A stretch of DNA of 64,000 nucleotides from NCBI GenBank assembly GCA_023101725.1, contig JALJCO010010476.1:992001-1056000 (forward strand). The letters are read 5' to 3'. This document shows positions 43,549 to 56,260 of the stretch, in pieces. The translations under genes and the position numbers were made by a program. Below the pieces are notes generated by a model. That model saw only the letters and a program-made list of their open reading frames with translations. It was not told the origin of the DNA and searched no databases. The stretch comes from Atherinomorus stipes (Eukaryota; Chordata; Actinopteri; Atheriniformes; Atherinidae). Numbering within the stretch: position 1 is the first letter of the stretch; each line of letters opens with the position of its first letter.

Positions 43549-46500
43549 ATGGGTTGGTGGGAGAGAATAATTGTATTTTGTAATTAGTAATTATTTTGTT
43601 TAACTGTCAATTTAATGAAATATTGTTGTGTATGAAAAGTGCTTTATAAATAAAAAATTAATACAAATTTAATTCATTCATCAATATATGTACAAATATA
43701 TCAAAAATTATAAAAGCAAAATATGAATTTCCTTAACAGAAGAAAGATTGTCCGTGGGCTTTTCACCCAATCTACAAAGGACAAGACAGTGTCCTGTACA
43801 TTTTGTCAGCCTGGCCCAGGGTAATATATTGTGAAGGACCCTCATTACAGAAGCCAAGACACTAAATTGAACAAGACACAACATTTCACAGATCAGTAAT
43901 CAAACTTTAAATCTCTTATTCCTCCAGGCAACAGAAAAAACTCTATCATTTTTGTCTCCCTCTGCATTTTTCACAAATTAAATCTTGAAATAATAATAAA
44001 AAAAGATCTGCACTTCTTATTTCTTCCTTGTAATATTTTCTTTAAATTTGCTCTATGAAGAAACTGGTAAAAGGTGTACAGGGATTAGTTGTGCTGGTGA
44101 AAACAGACAGCAGGTCAACAGATTCAGTGGGATTCAAAGCGATTTGTGTTAAGCTCAACCGACAGTGCAGACTTATGCATTGTTGGTTTAACCACATACA
44201 CTATAATAGTGTCTGTAGTACATGCAGCAAAGAAAAGGGCACAATACAGATAGTGCAACTAAAATAAAAACACTTGTATGCAAGCTATTTAAGTATGCAT
44301 TTGAAGCTCTAGATAATAACAATAACAGATTTGAGGTTTTTCAGGTGTTATTTTGCAAATCATCTTACGCAAAATAGTAGCTGCACTAAAATCATCCCTT
44401 GAACGCCAAGCAAACACAGCTTGAGTGATGTGTTCAGTGTTACAGAAAGTGCCCTGAATATTTGGCATTAGCACATGGGCTTAAATTGGGTCAGGCCTGT
44501 CCAGGCATTGGCTCTGGCACACAGGCCCCCACACATCAGTCACAGCTCAAACCTGACATATCCTCATCAGCAGAAAACATTTCACTCCCACTTCTCCACA
44601 TTGGAACAAAACCACATTTAAATGCAAGCTGTTAAATGAGCTTAAACAGGCGGTAGGTGTACTGTATCATTTTCTTGTTTTAAGAAACTGTCATGAAGAG
44701 TCAAATTTCCTGTTTCACTTTACCGGTGAGTGAATGCACACACAAACTCCTAGAGATAAGCTCCAGGTTGAAAAAAAAAAGAAAGTTATCCCTTAACAAA
44801 CAAGGGCCCACAGGTTGACTTGTCAATTTAAAATGGATGGATGAATGCTTCCCTGCATCTTGGATGAAATCATGTTTTTGTTTCACTCACACAAGCATGG
44901 GGTGGGACCTGCTTGTACTGTCCCTGCCTGGCTCTACTCCCTCCTGGCTACCAATTTCTCTTCAAAATAGTGGCTATTGGTCTATTATGAAAGCTATGTT
45001 AGTATTTTATAAACCTTGTACAAAACATATCACATTTCTGCCTATGTTAAGTGAAGTCAAATAATCTTAAATGAAGATTTATGATTGTCAATTTGAAAAC
45101 TCACAGAGGAGAACTGTACTTTTCATTGTAAAATAACCTTTGGCTTCAGGCATACTTACATTGATAAGCTGATCCATTGGCAGTGTCCCTGATAAAATTA
45201 ATTAGAGAAACCCACAACTTTTAGATTCTGACTGAAAAATGAACTGATATCAATGTTAATATAAAGTTATAGTTACACTTTCCATAAGATAACAAAAAGT
45301 AAGATAAACTAACTGTATAATGTAGGCTAATCTATGTGTGCTAACACTGTCACTGTCATGGCTTGTGGTTTTTGGTTTAGTTCTTGTTTCTCTCCTGTAG
45401 TCTGTTTTTTACTCTTTGGCCCTTGTTAATCTTTAAGTCCTCTGTCTAGTTTCCTGTTTTATCTAAGAGTTTTCGCCTATGTGTATTCTGTTCAGTTACC
45501 GTACTTTCTGCTCTGTGATTCTCATTGTCACAGCTTCCTCTCGTTTGGTAAAGGAAGATTTTGGTAATTTATGCATACGTCAGGCTCGCAACTGCCGCTG
45601 AAGGTTAGAAAGCTTTGGAGGCCAATTGGAATAGAAGAGACTGGTCTTTACAGGGTTGATCACAACGATGCCGGACTCTTTTTTTACTTTTGACCTCTTT
45701 GACGGACAAGGGAGAACTCCCCTAGATGGGGAATAAGTTTTTACTGGTTTCCCATGAAGAAACGCCAGTGATCAGCTTGGATTTGTACAGTCACCGTGTT
45801 AAAACGGGACATATTTGCTGCAACTCCTGCTCTGCAGCCTCCTGCTGGTGTCTCACAAAGACGTGGAATATACCTGTAATCTTTTGTGGAAATAAGGGAC
45901 GACGTTGAGAGACAACGGCTCCGGTAAGAGGTAACACAGAGTCAGTTGTTAGGAAATTATGAAGGTAAACACCGGTGTTCTGTCAGTTTAACATACAATG
46001 TCAGATCGGCATAATGTAGCTCGTGTTTAACTGCGGCAGGCAAGCTAGCAGCACCGTCCGGGTCACGGGTCTTAAGCACTAGAAAAGAAAAGGAGGAAGA
46101 TAAGAAAAACCTTTAAACGCCCACCAGACTGCTAATGGGGAGTTTTCAGCCATTAAATATGGATATTCTCCCCATGACACACTTGTTCATTCCTATAAAA
46201 GTGAAAAAAAAAAAGACAAAAACATCCCCAAAACAACTCAGTCATTCCTGTAAAGAATGAGGAAGTTGTGCATAAAGCCCACTGTTTCTAACATCTGTGG
46301 TCATGTGACTTCAGTGGTTTGATTCGTTTGTTTCATGAACTACGGTGCATGTGTCAGAGCCTCCGTGTCAGAGAACCATCGCTTCCTCCAGTCTGTATTT
46401 GGGTCCCATGTCCTCCCCTACTGCCTCATGCCTGATAGCAGCTGGGATAGGCTCCAGTGACCCTGAACTGGACCGAGTGAGTATAGTAAATGGATGAATG

Positions 46501-46914
46501 AATGACTGTGTGATGCAAAAAGAAAACCCACAATCACCATTTATCTCCCTGTTCTCCCACCAAGAAATTTCTAGCTCTACCATCAATCTCTCTGGCCACT
46601 TCCCTCTGTGGTTGCAGTGCTCACTGATGGCAGCTACATTTCTGCAATGAGACTATCTTCCAACTGTGTCCTCCATGTTGGTCTCTCCAACAGCATCAGG
46701 AGCAGTATTAAGCAAGAAATAGCCTCACCCCAGAGCACTGCAGCAATAACGGGCTCAGATATTGGAGGAGACGTGGAAATTTGGAAGACACCTCATGTAA
46801 TCTCAGTTCAACTTTAGCAACATATAAGAGGTCAGCATGTTTCACAGATAAGTAGAACTGTGTATCATCTACATAGTGATGATAATGTCAGTCAAACTTT
46901 TAGCTCGCATACAT
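43549..46914. other. Gene-free stretch
   Basis: No supported gene. 45540-46080 is less AT-rich, with CpGs and several short ORFs on both strands, and may be another element whose ends I could not define. A scrap of the L2-like repeat lies at 46395-46505. Confidence 0.55.
46395..46505 (-). mobile_element. L2-like repeat scrap
   Basis: CTGATAGCAGCTGGGATAGG and CTCCAGTGACCCTGAACTGG with AATGGATGAATGAATGA match the tail of the repeat family at 24255-24585. Confidence 0.6.
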
Positions 46915-47479
46915 TTAAAGGCAGGGTGGATGACGTTTTCCGGGAGTATTTTTTACTATATTGCTTAGAGTCTTCTTCATCCCCCGATTGCAAACAATTA
47001 ATTCAATGTTCTGATACAAAACTTAAAAAAATTAATCACCTGTGGAATGTACAGGACTGGAAAAACCCCTTTCAATTAAATGAATTTCACTGAATGGGCT
47101 CGCAACTCGTCGTGAGCGCCTCACAGTGCAGACGAACCGAGACAAACATAGCGGCTCACTACTCTATGGCGCTGTTTGCTCTTAAAAAGAAAAAACGGAT
47201 GTGGATCAAGTCATGGAGGTGTTGGTGTTTGCAGTGAGGATGTTTTGCGCCGCAGATGAAGTTGGATGTGAGATAATTATCACTTTTAGGAAACGTGGTT
47301 CCTCTGCTGTTTACTGGGAAGCTAACAAGCTAGCCACTTGGCTGTTCTCGGTTATGTTCGCCGACAATTACCCACGCACGCGTTCCTGTGCTTTGGAGGC
47401 GTGGTTTGGAGGGGTGTATACTTTTTTGAAATCTGGCTTGCGCCAATCGTTTTTCCAGGATCCCCTACCCTGCCTTTAA
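46915..47479 (+). mobile_element. TTAA-flanked non-autonomous transposon, relative of 42161-42780
   Basis: Left TTAA-AGGCAGGGTGGATGA and right TACCCTGCCT-TTAA. The interior shares AAGCTAACAAGCTAGCCACT and CCAATCGTTTTTCCAGG-type sequence with 42161-42780. No coding capacity seen. Confidence 0.78.
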
Positions 47480-49070
47480 GGGATATAACGGCGTAAGAAT
47501 TGATCTTGTGGTAAACCATTGGTCAAATTAGCAAAGGAAAAGAGATAATCAGTTGCAGTTAAATAAAGATAAGAACACCCACTTAACACTACAGGATTAT
47601 GTCTACAGCAACAGTACAGCACAATCTAATGCATGTCTTGATGAAAAGGAAGAACATGCTGGAAAACTGAAAATGGAAATGGCCTTGCTTTACTTTTGTC
47701 ACTGTATCTTCAAGTAAAATCAGCTGAACAGGTGTTTTATATGAACATAGTAGCTCACAATCTTAGTCTGTTTTGTAGCATGGCGTTTAATCAATATTAA
47801 TATCTTCAACACTCAAAAGACAACTCACTGAAAACATGGAAAAAAAATTACTTAGCACCTTCAACTTGGCAGCAGGCTGAGAACAGCAGAAAGTATCAAG
47901 TCTAATTTATGCAGATTAGTACATGGAAGTCATATTTTTACCCAGTTTGGTTAATATCACTGTGAATCGCTTCACATTAGAATGGCATAAAAAATACAAG
48001 AGTAGATCTTTGTTTTCTGAGTGAAAATATCTTCAGACAACAGGGGATTTACGAATGAAGAACAAAGTAAAACACTTTTCATTCTGTGATAATAAAACTA
48101 TTCAAATAATCACAGACTCCCTATTTCTCTGTTGGTGAGGGAGTACAACAGTTAATTTCTGAGTTTAAAAAAAGAGGAGATTGGTCTTATCAGGAGTCAT
48201 CAGCTGCACAGAGTCAGTGGAAATGCAGAGACTTAATGAGAGAATGTTTGCTATAGTGCATCTCCAGCCGACCATGTCACATCACAGAGCAGCCAGGTAG
48301 TCATTAGAGGGACAGATGGTGCTGCGGCTGATTGGTCTCTTGGTTGACCTATTTGAAGGTGTTTTTCTTCATAATGGCATCCACAGAGGTAGTGAGCAGT
48401 GAAATACTAAGAATAAAGTAAAACTCAAGTAAAAACCAATAACAATGATGGCTAAGAAAGCTTTGCTCCATAAAACTATTTGAGACTACTCATTACACAT
48501 GATGCAAGTGTACATCACTTCTTCTTATGAAGCCATGTTGAAGACTGCTGCTGTTAAATGACTTTTTGAAAAAGAAAAAATACAATTAGAAATTAAATGG
48601 ATTATGTATTTAAAAAAGGATAGAGTCAAAGTTGAATTAGATGAAAAGTAAAGATAATTTTATGTAGAGGTGAAATCTTATTTCCTTGGCAACTGGATTT
48701 GAGCATTTAGAGAAAACATCAAACATCTTGGAGACAGTATCTCTTCTGATGATTTACATTTATCTCCACACACATCTTGGTTGTACAAATATCACAGAAG
48801 GTTCATGTTTTAGAATATCCACTGAGTCTCACTTTACCACATACCAGAACAAGATGAAAGAGGATGCACAGCCATGGAAAAAATAATGAGAGATAGACGA
48901 GGGGAAGATAAATCACAGGTCATTTCTATGTTGGCTATCACTGAATGTTTGGCATGAAAACATGGGACAAAAGTAGATGTTTTCTCTTTAAATCACAATC
49001 TTTCAAGATGGCAATAAAAACGTTGAAGAAGGCAAGGTCTTGAATTGCTAGGCAAACATCTGACGCCCCC
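47480..49070. other. Gene-free stretch
   Basis: AT-rich sequence without a supported gene or repeat. Confidence 0.55.
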
Positions 49071-49350
49071 GTTTCCACCAGCAGGTTCGGGTTGATCTGG
49101 ATTTTGTTGTGCTTCCACAGGCAAACACTAGGACAGTACCCTTTTATCCAACCTGACATTTGGGACTTTTCCATTAGGGTACCAATTAGGGATGCACAAC
49201 ATTGGAATTTTGGGCGATATCCCATATGCCGATATTTTAAAACTCATGAGGCCGATAATGGATATTGATATTGATATCAATATTATAGCAGAAAAAAATA
49301 AGCAGTCATTGCAAATAGCAGTTTTGTTATCCACTTCCAACACTGAAAAA

Positions 49351-49653
49351 TAGGGGTGGGAAAAATATCGATACACTGAAATATTGTAATATTTTGATAT
49401 GCCAATATCAAATCGATATCTATAAACGCAGTACCGATCTATTTTACTTACAAAATCTCATGAGATTTCATCATTCTGTTGAAAAATCTCACGATATTTC
49501 ATGAATTCTCACAAGATTTCGTAACAGAACAATGAAATATTGTGAGATTTCATTAGTAAAATAGATTGATACAGTATTTTTAAATGTCAATATGATATCA
49601 GTATATAAAAATACTGCGATATTTCAGTGTATTGATATTTTTTCCCACCCCTA
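49351..49653. mobile_element. Palindromic foldback MITE nested in the hAT element
   Basis: TAGGGGTGGGAAAAATATCG at the left faces CGATATTTCAGTGTATTGAT...TTTTCCCACCCCTA at the right. The arms extend inward through ATACACTGAAATATT and further pairs such as AAAATCTCATGAGATTTCAT around the centre, so almost the whole 303 bases can fold back. No clear target duplication is visible. Confidence 0.75.
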
Positions 49654-49686
49654 GTCTCTAGAAGTCTGTAAAAAAGAAGTTTTTGA

Positions 49687-49704
49687 AGAAGAAGAAGAAG
49701 AAGA
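49687..49704. repeat. (GAA)n microsatellite
   Basis: GAAGAAGAAGAAGAAG followed by a T run, inside the hAT-type element. Confidence 0.8.
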
Positions 49705-51479
49705 GTTTTTTTTTTTTAGACTTTAGAAACAGCAGGCTAATCGGTTAAATATCAGTTAAATATCAGTGGGGTGGCCGATGTCCGATACTCAGTTTTAAGG
49801 CTGATATAGGCCAATACCGATAGGAGGCAGATTATATCGTGCATCCCTAGTACCAATCTTACTAACCCAAAAAAGAGAAGCTTGACACACTACTGTAGAA
49901 TCCGTGGGGTTGGCTGCAGGGGTCCAGCATTAACATGTACTGTAAATTCAACAAGATACTGATTAAAAATAAAGCATAATATTTAAATATCAAGAGGAGC
50001 CTTATTCCCATAAAGCTACACTTGGCAAAGCAAATTTGTTTGGCACAACACAGCTGCCAGATCACCATTCTGCTTGCTATGATGCTGGACAAGACACGTA
50101 AAGAAACAATTAAAAAAAGGATACCAATCTTACCAATCCAACCCAATCATCATCACTTCCTGTGCAACTTGGCACAAAGAACAAAGAACAGCACCATGAT
50201 TAAATATACAGTTGATTTTTTGTTGTTTTTGAAATTTAAAGCCAGATGACAAAGAAATACTGTAATACAAACTGACTGCTGGATGTCAGCCGTTCTAAAC
50301 CTTTGTTTCTGTGTCACGTTCTTCTTCTTCATAATTCAAGGCCAGTGTTGTGCCGCTTTGACATCATGCTATTAGGTAGCTGAAGCAGCATTTCCTCCAG
50401 TCGATACACCGCCTACTGGTGAAAGGAACGGTTGGCTGTGGAAATGTTACAGAGATCAGGATTTACCGTACCATCCGCACTGGGGAAATGAATGATTAAC
50501 AATACCTGCAACCTATAACATCTAGGAGGTTCTCTAGGTATAATTTTCAATAAAAAGGGGACTTGAATGTAAAGTGCATGATGTAGGATAAAGCCATATC
50601 AATATAAATTAGTACGTTATGATTTTTTTTTTCTGATTGCATAGTGAGTGGAGTGAGTCATTTTTATGAGGCACTCCATGTTTCTAAGTGCTGATAATGA
50701 TTCACCTCAGGTTGGATTTATGAAACAGTGGTAGATCTTTATGGAAATATCCTTCTGTGATGTCAGCTGCTTGCCTCAAATAGGTATTTGAAGCTTAAAG
50801 CAAAATATTTGCCAGCTGCCTGTGACTCATGCTGTGTCACCAAACTGAGGTATTGTCAGATAGCAAAAGTGTTGCCTGGCTTAGTTTGAGCTGTCAACAC
50901 AAACACAAAGCCCTCTAATGATACTGTCGGTATTACAGGTTGTTTCATTGTGTTGATCCTGGCCTTTGGAGAAATGTCTCCCCCTCTGATGGCTGCTAAT
51001 TTTTGCATTGCCTTGCTTCCTTCATACAATATCCGTGTTGAATTAGTTGCAGCTGCTGAGCTAATTTCTCTTCTTTTGATTAGTATTGTACTTTGCTATG
51101 CTTCTTCAAAAAGATTTTTCACATGCTCAAGGTCAAAATGAGTAGTCTAAGGGCTGATTGGGGATGAATCAGATTGTTACCTGACTGTTAACATGGTTTT
51201 GGAGGAGTTTCCAATGGTTCCTAACAGATATGCTCTCGAGTAGACATGTTTGTAATTGTATAGCCTTTCTTTCATTAAAAAAGAATAAATAATAAAAAAA
51301 TCTGTTCCCTGTTTTGGACATTATATCAGCCTATTCTTCTTAATTTGAAATGACTCCAAACCATTTCTATATTTTTGATGTGAAGGGAGCACAGCAAACT
51401 TGAAAGCTGAAATTCAAGACACTCAGAATTAAATAAGTTCACTGGTCTTGTATCATACTTGCATCCATTATTATCAGTC

Positions 51480-51695
51480 ATCACACAGTGCAGCAACATG
51501 TCTGTTAGGTTAAGTAGTGTTTCCAAGTTCTCCCCAGGAGCAAGTGTAAGTTTAAATGGTTGTTTGTTTCTCTGCAATGGACCAGTGACCTGTCCAGGGT
51601 GTCCCTTGCCTCTTGCCTGATAGCAGCTGGGATGGACTCCAGTTCCAAACCCTCTCCCTCCTACCTCATGCAACCCTGCATTCAAATAAGCTGGA
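51480..51695 (-). mobile_element. L2-like repeat fragment
   Basis: AATGGACCAGTGACCTGTCC, AGGGTGTCCCTTGCCTCTTG and GATAGCAGCTGGGATGGACT are the family landmarks seen at 24255-24585, in the same orientation. Confidence 0.6.
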
Positions 51696-54600
51696 TGGCT
51701 GTATGTGGAGCTACTGTGCCTGCCCAAATAACTGCAAGGCTTATTACTCATCAGGACAGCAATGTATGCTACTAAAGTAAAAAAGAAAGTATTCAATAGG
51801 AAGCTACGATCCTATACACTTCTACTAATGTAGTGACAGTTTATACTTATATTCATACACACATTTTTCAGAAAAGTTTCTGCTCTGCTGAGAGATTTAA
51901 TCTCTCCTTAATGACCACATTTAATCATAGTGGACAGAAACAAACAAAAGAAGGATGAAGAGGTGGAAGAAGCTATGGCAGGAACCTATTGCAATAAAAA
52001 TATCAGCTAAAATCCATGTATTGTAGTAAGTTCTTTACATCCTCTTTTCTGCTTATCTTATTAGACCATGCAGTTATGGAAAAGGAATTTACAAGCCAAA
52101 ACTATTTTCTTAATAAGAAGTCAACTGCTGTGTCTTTAAAACCAAAATCTGTCTTATCCAAAACCTGTCTGTCAAGACTTTGATTTCCAGAGGTGTTGGA
52201 TTGAATGTAAAACTTCATCTTATCTGAAAGCGATCGTTGGAGAGATGCACAATGTGGCATTCATACAAATGTTCCCCCGCAGAACTGCTTTCAGAGTTGG
52301 TGGGTCATTCGTCCAGATGGCAGCTGAACTGCCAAGTGACCTGAATCATCTTAACTCAGGAGGCAAAACTGACCACATGCTTTATACTGCGAAATAGCAG
52401 CCCTGCCACCCCAGCAGCCATATGGCAGAATCAGCCACAGATCACCTCTTTTGGATTTCTCCCAAGAAACTTCAGTAAGTCAGATGTTTCCTGACATGGA
52501 GAATGAACTAAAGCAATCCTCTTTACTCAAAAATATATCTAAATCTGTGTAATAGAATACAGATGAAGCTGCTTAACATTTTCTAGTCAATAAAAAGACA
52601 AGTACAAATTAAATCTGGTTAACTGAGTTTTTCAAAAAATCAATAATTGAACAAACTAAACTGTGTAAATTGCCATACCAGATCTGTTTGTCTTCAGATC
52701 ACCAGAGGTCTGTAAATGTATAATAAAGGTTTGGCTAAGTAATACTGTTAAAAATGATGTGAAAGCAGCAGTGGGACCTCCACATGTGGCAGGAACTAAT
52801 TAAACTTCCATTACACGGATTTGCTCATCTCTGCACACCATTAATGACGTCTAAAGATTTGCCTCTGTCCATTTCAGAAATGCTTGGTCACTGTTAATGT
52901 AAATAGCCAAGCGTGACCTTTCTGTCATCACAGCCTTTCTCATATCATCAGCATTAATCATGAATCGTTATGCAGGTGAGTCAGGCATTTTTGTCTCATT
53001 ACCTAACAGACCTTCGCTGCTCTGTCGCACCAAAGACACCTACATCTGAATCCTACGACTCTCCTCTTAGTCAGGGATGAAGCAACATAAAAAAGATCTC
53101 CAATCCTTCCAGTAAGGCACATTGTTGCACCTGATGTTTTGCACACATGCTGGACGATAAAAATGCACTTTGGGTGCCAATTTTGATGTAAGTCTCTGCA
53201 CCCACGCATGCACAAATAGTCCAAACAGAGCTGTTTTTGTATAAACATGCACCCACACACTAACATGATCATAATGAATATAAACTGCAAGACACAAGTT
53301 TCTTTAACGCTACTGTATCTCTCTGCATGTGTATTCTTTAAAAAGCACAGGATCTTTTCGATTCACTGACCCTTCCTCTCCCTCATTCCCAAAGGTCTGT
53401 CATGAAATATGCATTCACATTCAATAGCTTGAGAGTCCAGAGTCAACACACAAAGCACAAGGAGTGGCTTGTCTCTGTTGCCAGTTCTGATAAACCTGCT
53501 TTATTTAGCCTTCAGCTCCTTTTCTTTACTACAGGGCTGTTTAGTTTTTGAAATAAATTAAAACTGTGGAGCAGACAGTTAACACCAGACCATCATGAGT
53601 CATGACCACAACCTTGGACAGGCCTGGACCTTTTGACTTCATTGATTATCAAATAAAGGATGAAAAATGAGGGGTGTTGATAGAAATCTCCTGCTTTCCT
53701 TGTTGATATGTCCCTCCTGACCTACGATTTCCTTTGCATATTTTAATGTTTCATAATACGGCTATTATAAAACAGATTTGTCAAGTATTTTTTAAGTATT
53801 GCGTTAAACAACTTGGCTACTATATGTTTGAGCAAGCATGATGTAGAAAGCAAGCAGAACCCTCTGTAAGACCACATAACTACAGAAGCAGGAAATGGCA
53901 GACATTTAGCTTCAAGGATCTTATTACAAGTCAACAGTCTTAAAAGGGAATAGAACAGTGATTCAATACAACAAAGTTTTGCTATGCTAAGTGAAAGAGA
54001 TCATTTTATAGTGGCATGAAAAAGTTATGGACATATGATTAAAAAAAAAGAAAAAAAAATCTCTTAAAGGATCAAATCTAAAGATGAAACATTCCTTTTT
54101 TATTTCGTGAAAAAAGTGTAATAGATAAATTTTCCAAAACATCTGTATGCTATCATAGGCCAAAACAATTTGGAAATAAAACTTTATAATGGTGAACCAA
54201 TGTGAGAGTGCAAAGGTGGACTTTTCCCCACTTTGCATTGCAATACTGAGCTCTCAAAGCTAAACATGTAGTTGTATGGCATTCACTTGTTCAAGGCAAA
54301 AATGAAAAGGTTCTCAGAGACTTTATTACAATGGTTCTTTGGAGTTCTTCATTAATACATCATGTTTTAAAAGCAGATGGTTGTAGCTACTGTGACTGAG
54401 AGGCTGATTTCAGCCTTGCTCCACTAACACATATTTTTCAAGTTCTTGGCCATGTGTCCACATGACATCCCAGCAGAGGTTAGACACTCAACATTTAATA
54501 TTCAGACCAATTCACAAGGAAGCTCTGTAAAAAAAAAAATAGCATACTCACTGTCACAAAATAGATATGATTTTGAAATTCTCCTCAGTAAATTCAATCA

Positions 54601-56233
54601 TCTCCACCATCATCACAAGTTACATGATCAAAAGTAAATCAATGCTATGTTGATTTTTTCAAATGCACACTGTCAAAGAATAAGTCTTCACTATCCAAAG
54701 AGAAGTTCAAAATATCAAATGTGCTAAAAGGGTTCCAATGAGCAGAGTGAACAAAGATGATGAATGAAAAGACAAGTGGAGGCAGACAATGCAACATGGA
54801 TCATGCTGTACCTGTTATATTAAAGACGTGTACTGGTTATGTTCTTTCACCTCCTTTAAGGCAAAGCTTTGTATAAAAGCTCGAGTCAAACTGAAAAAAT
54901 AAGTCTTTGTAATATTTTCTGTCTCTGGTCAACATGTTCAAAAGCTTCTGCTCTTGCCTTTGGTTGTAAGGAACTGTAATATCGTTTAAGTCAGAGATAT
55001 ACACAGTGAAAATGTGTAATGCCACTGAGACATTTTAGACTGCTAAGTGATGTGCTAAAGAGAAAGAAAATGACCATAATGCCACATTTCTGGCTGTAAT
55101 AATAAAAAAAAAGCACCAAGGACACAGAAACAGATAGCAAAGGTATAAATGCAAATTCACAGAGCTAACAGCTGTTCCACAGCACTATTTACATGAAGTT
55201 GGGCAAAAGGTCATAAGGATATAACCTTTGGGTGCTCTTTATAATGCCTGCATGCTTTGACTCCCTGCAGACTAGTTAATTAAGGCAACATAGCTATACA
55301 GTACTAGATATATAACACTTGTACAAACTTTTCAGTCTAGATCTTTACCAACTTGTATTTTTAGGTTTTACTGTTTTGCATCCAGTGTCCATGCAGCAAC
55401 ATTCATTAAAGGTAGAATATTGAAACACGGACAGAACAGTGACATCACGTGTGTCTAAGTTGTAGCTGCAATGGCAGAAAAACAACTCCAGCCGCTGGGA
55501 TGCCAGGCTCACCCTTTTAGCACACTGTTGATAGATCAGTTTGTACATTTTTTAGCGTGTGCAGTGAGATAGCTCACGTTTTTATACACGCAAACCTTTG
55601 ATAGATCCGGCCCTTAGTCCATATCACTAAATGGTTGGTTATATACCGTTTCCTCTGATGCCTTTCTTCTTTCTGAAAATCAGTAAAGGTAATTCCTCTG
55701 AAGCTGATTGTTTTTTGGCATTTATTTGCTTTTTGCATCCTCACAAAACTAAATTTACCTTTAAGTTGTTGTCTCTATTTAAAGCACAAGACATTTTGCA
55801 AGGCATCAACAACTATCTGTTTGAGGTGTAAACTGTAGACTGAAGCAGATACAAAGTCACACAGTTATAAATGCACTCGACAGTGTTGCTCACTTGCATA
55901 GACAGCACTCTAAGCATAAGCTTTTTTTTTTTTATTGAGGGAGCATAAATCATGCATTAGCCTTGAGGGCTAGAGGTTTACTGTACCACTGCTTTGCATG
56001 TTACACTCAGCTCCTCCAATATCATAAGGCTGGATTTTAAGCCTTCAGATTCTTAAATATCAAACATGTGACATTATGAGGGTGGCCTCTATGAGTCTGC
56101 TGTTCGGCAGGTTTAAGCTTGAATCTTAAAACCCCTCATACCTATACCTTAAATCAAACACACTGAGATTATTTCTCCAAACTGTCAACTTTACTTTAAT
56201 ATTTACACCTTTCTCAATAACAGCTACAACAGC

Positions 56234-56260
56234 AATAAGAATAAGAATAAGAATAAGAAT
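56234..56260. repeat. (AATAAG)n hexamer repeat
   Basis: Four AATAAG units and a partial fifth in a row. Confidence 0.85.

Larger units (their letters stand above)
49187..49849. mobile_element. hAT-type non-autonomous transposon with perfect 8-bp target duplication
   Basis: TAGGGATGCAC at the left and GTGCATCCCTA at the right are perfect 11-bp inverted tips. The flanks are GTACCAAT (49179-49186) and GTACCAAT (49850-49857), an exact 8-bp duplication as hAT transposases make. Subterminal CCGATAT motifs recur on both sides. A second foldback lies inside at 49351-49653. No transposase remains. Confidence 0.88.
49074..50445. mobile_element. Outer element of a nested set (tentative limits)
   Basis: GCCCCCGTTTCCACCAGCAG at the left and CGCCTACTGGTGAAAGGAAC at the right look like worn facing ends. 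The hAT-type element 49187-49849 sits inside, with its target duplication. Removing that insert leaves about 0.7 kb. The outer boundaries are approximate. Confidence 0.4.

Noticed and set aside
51326..51796. 156-codon - strand ORF
   Set aside because: Its middle is translated from the L2-like repeat (51480-51695) and the rest shows no similarity.
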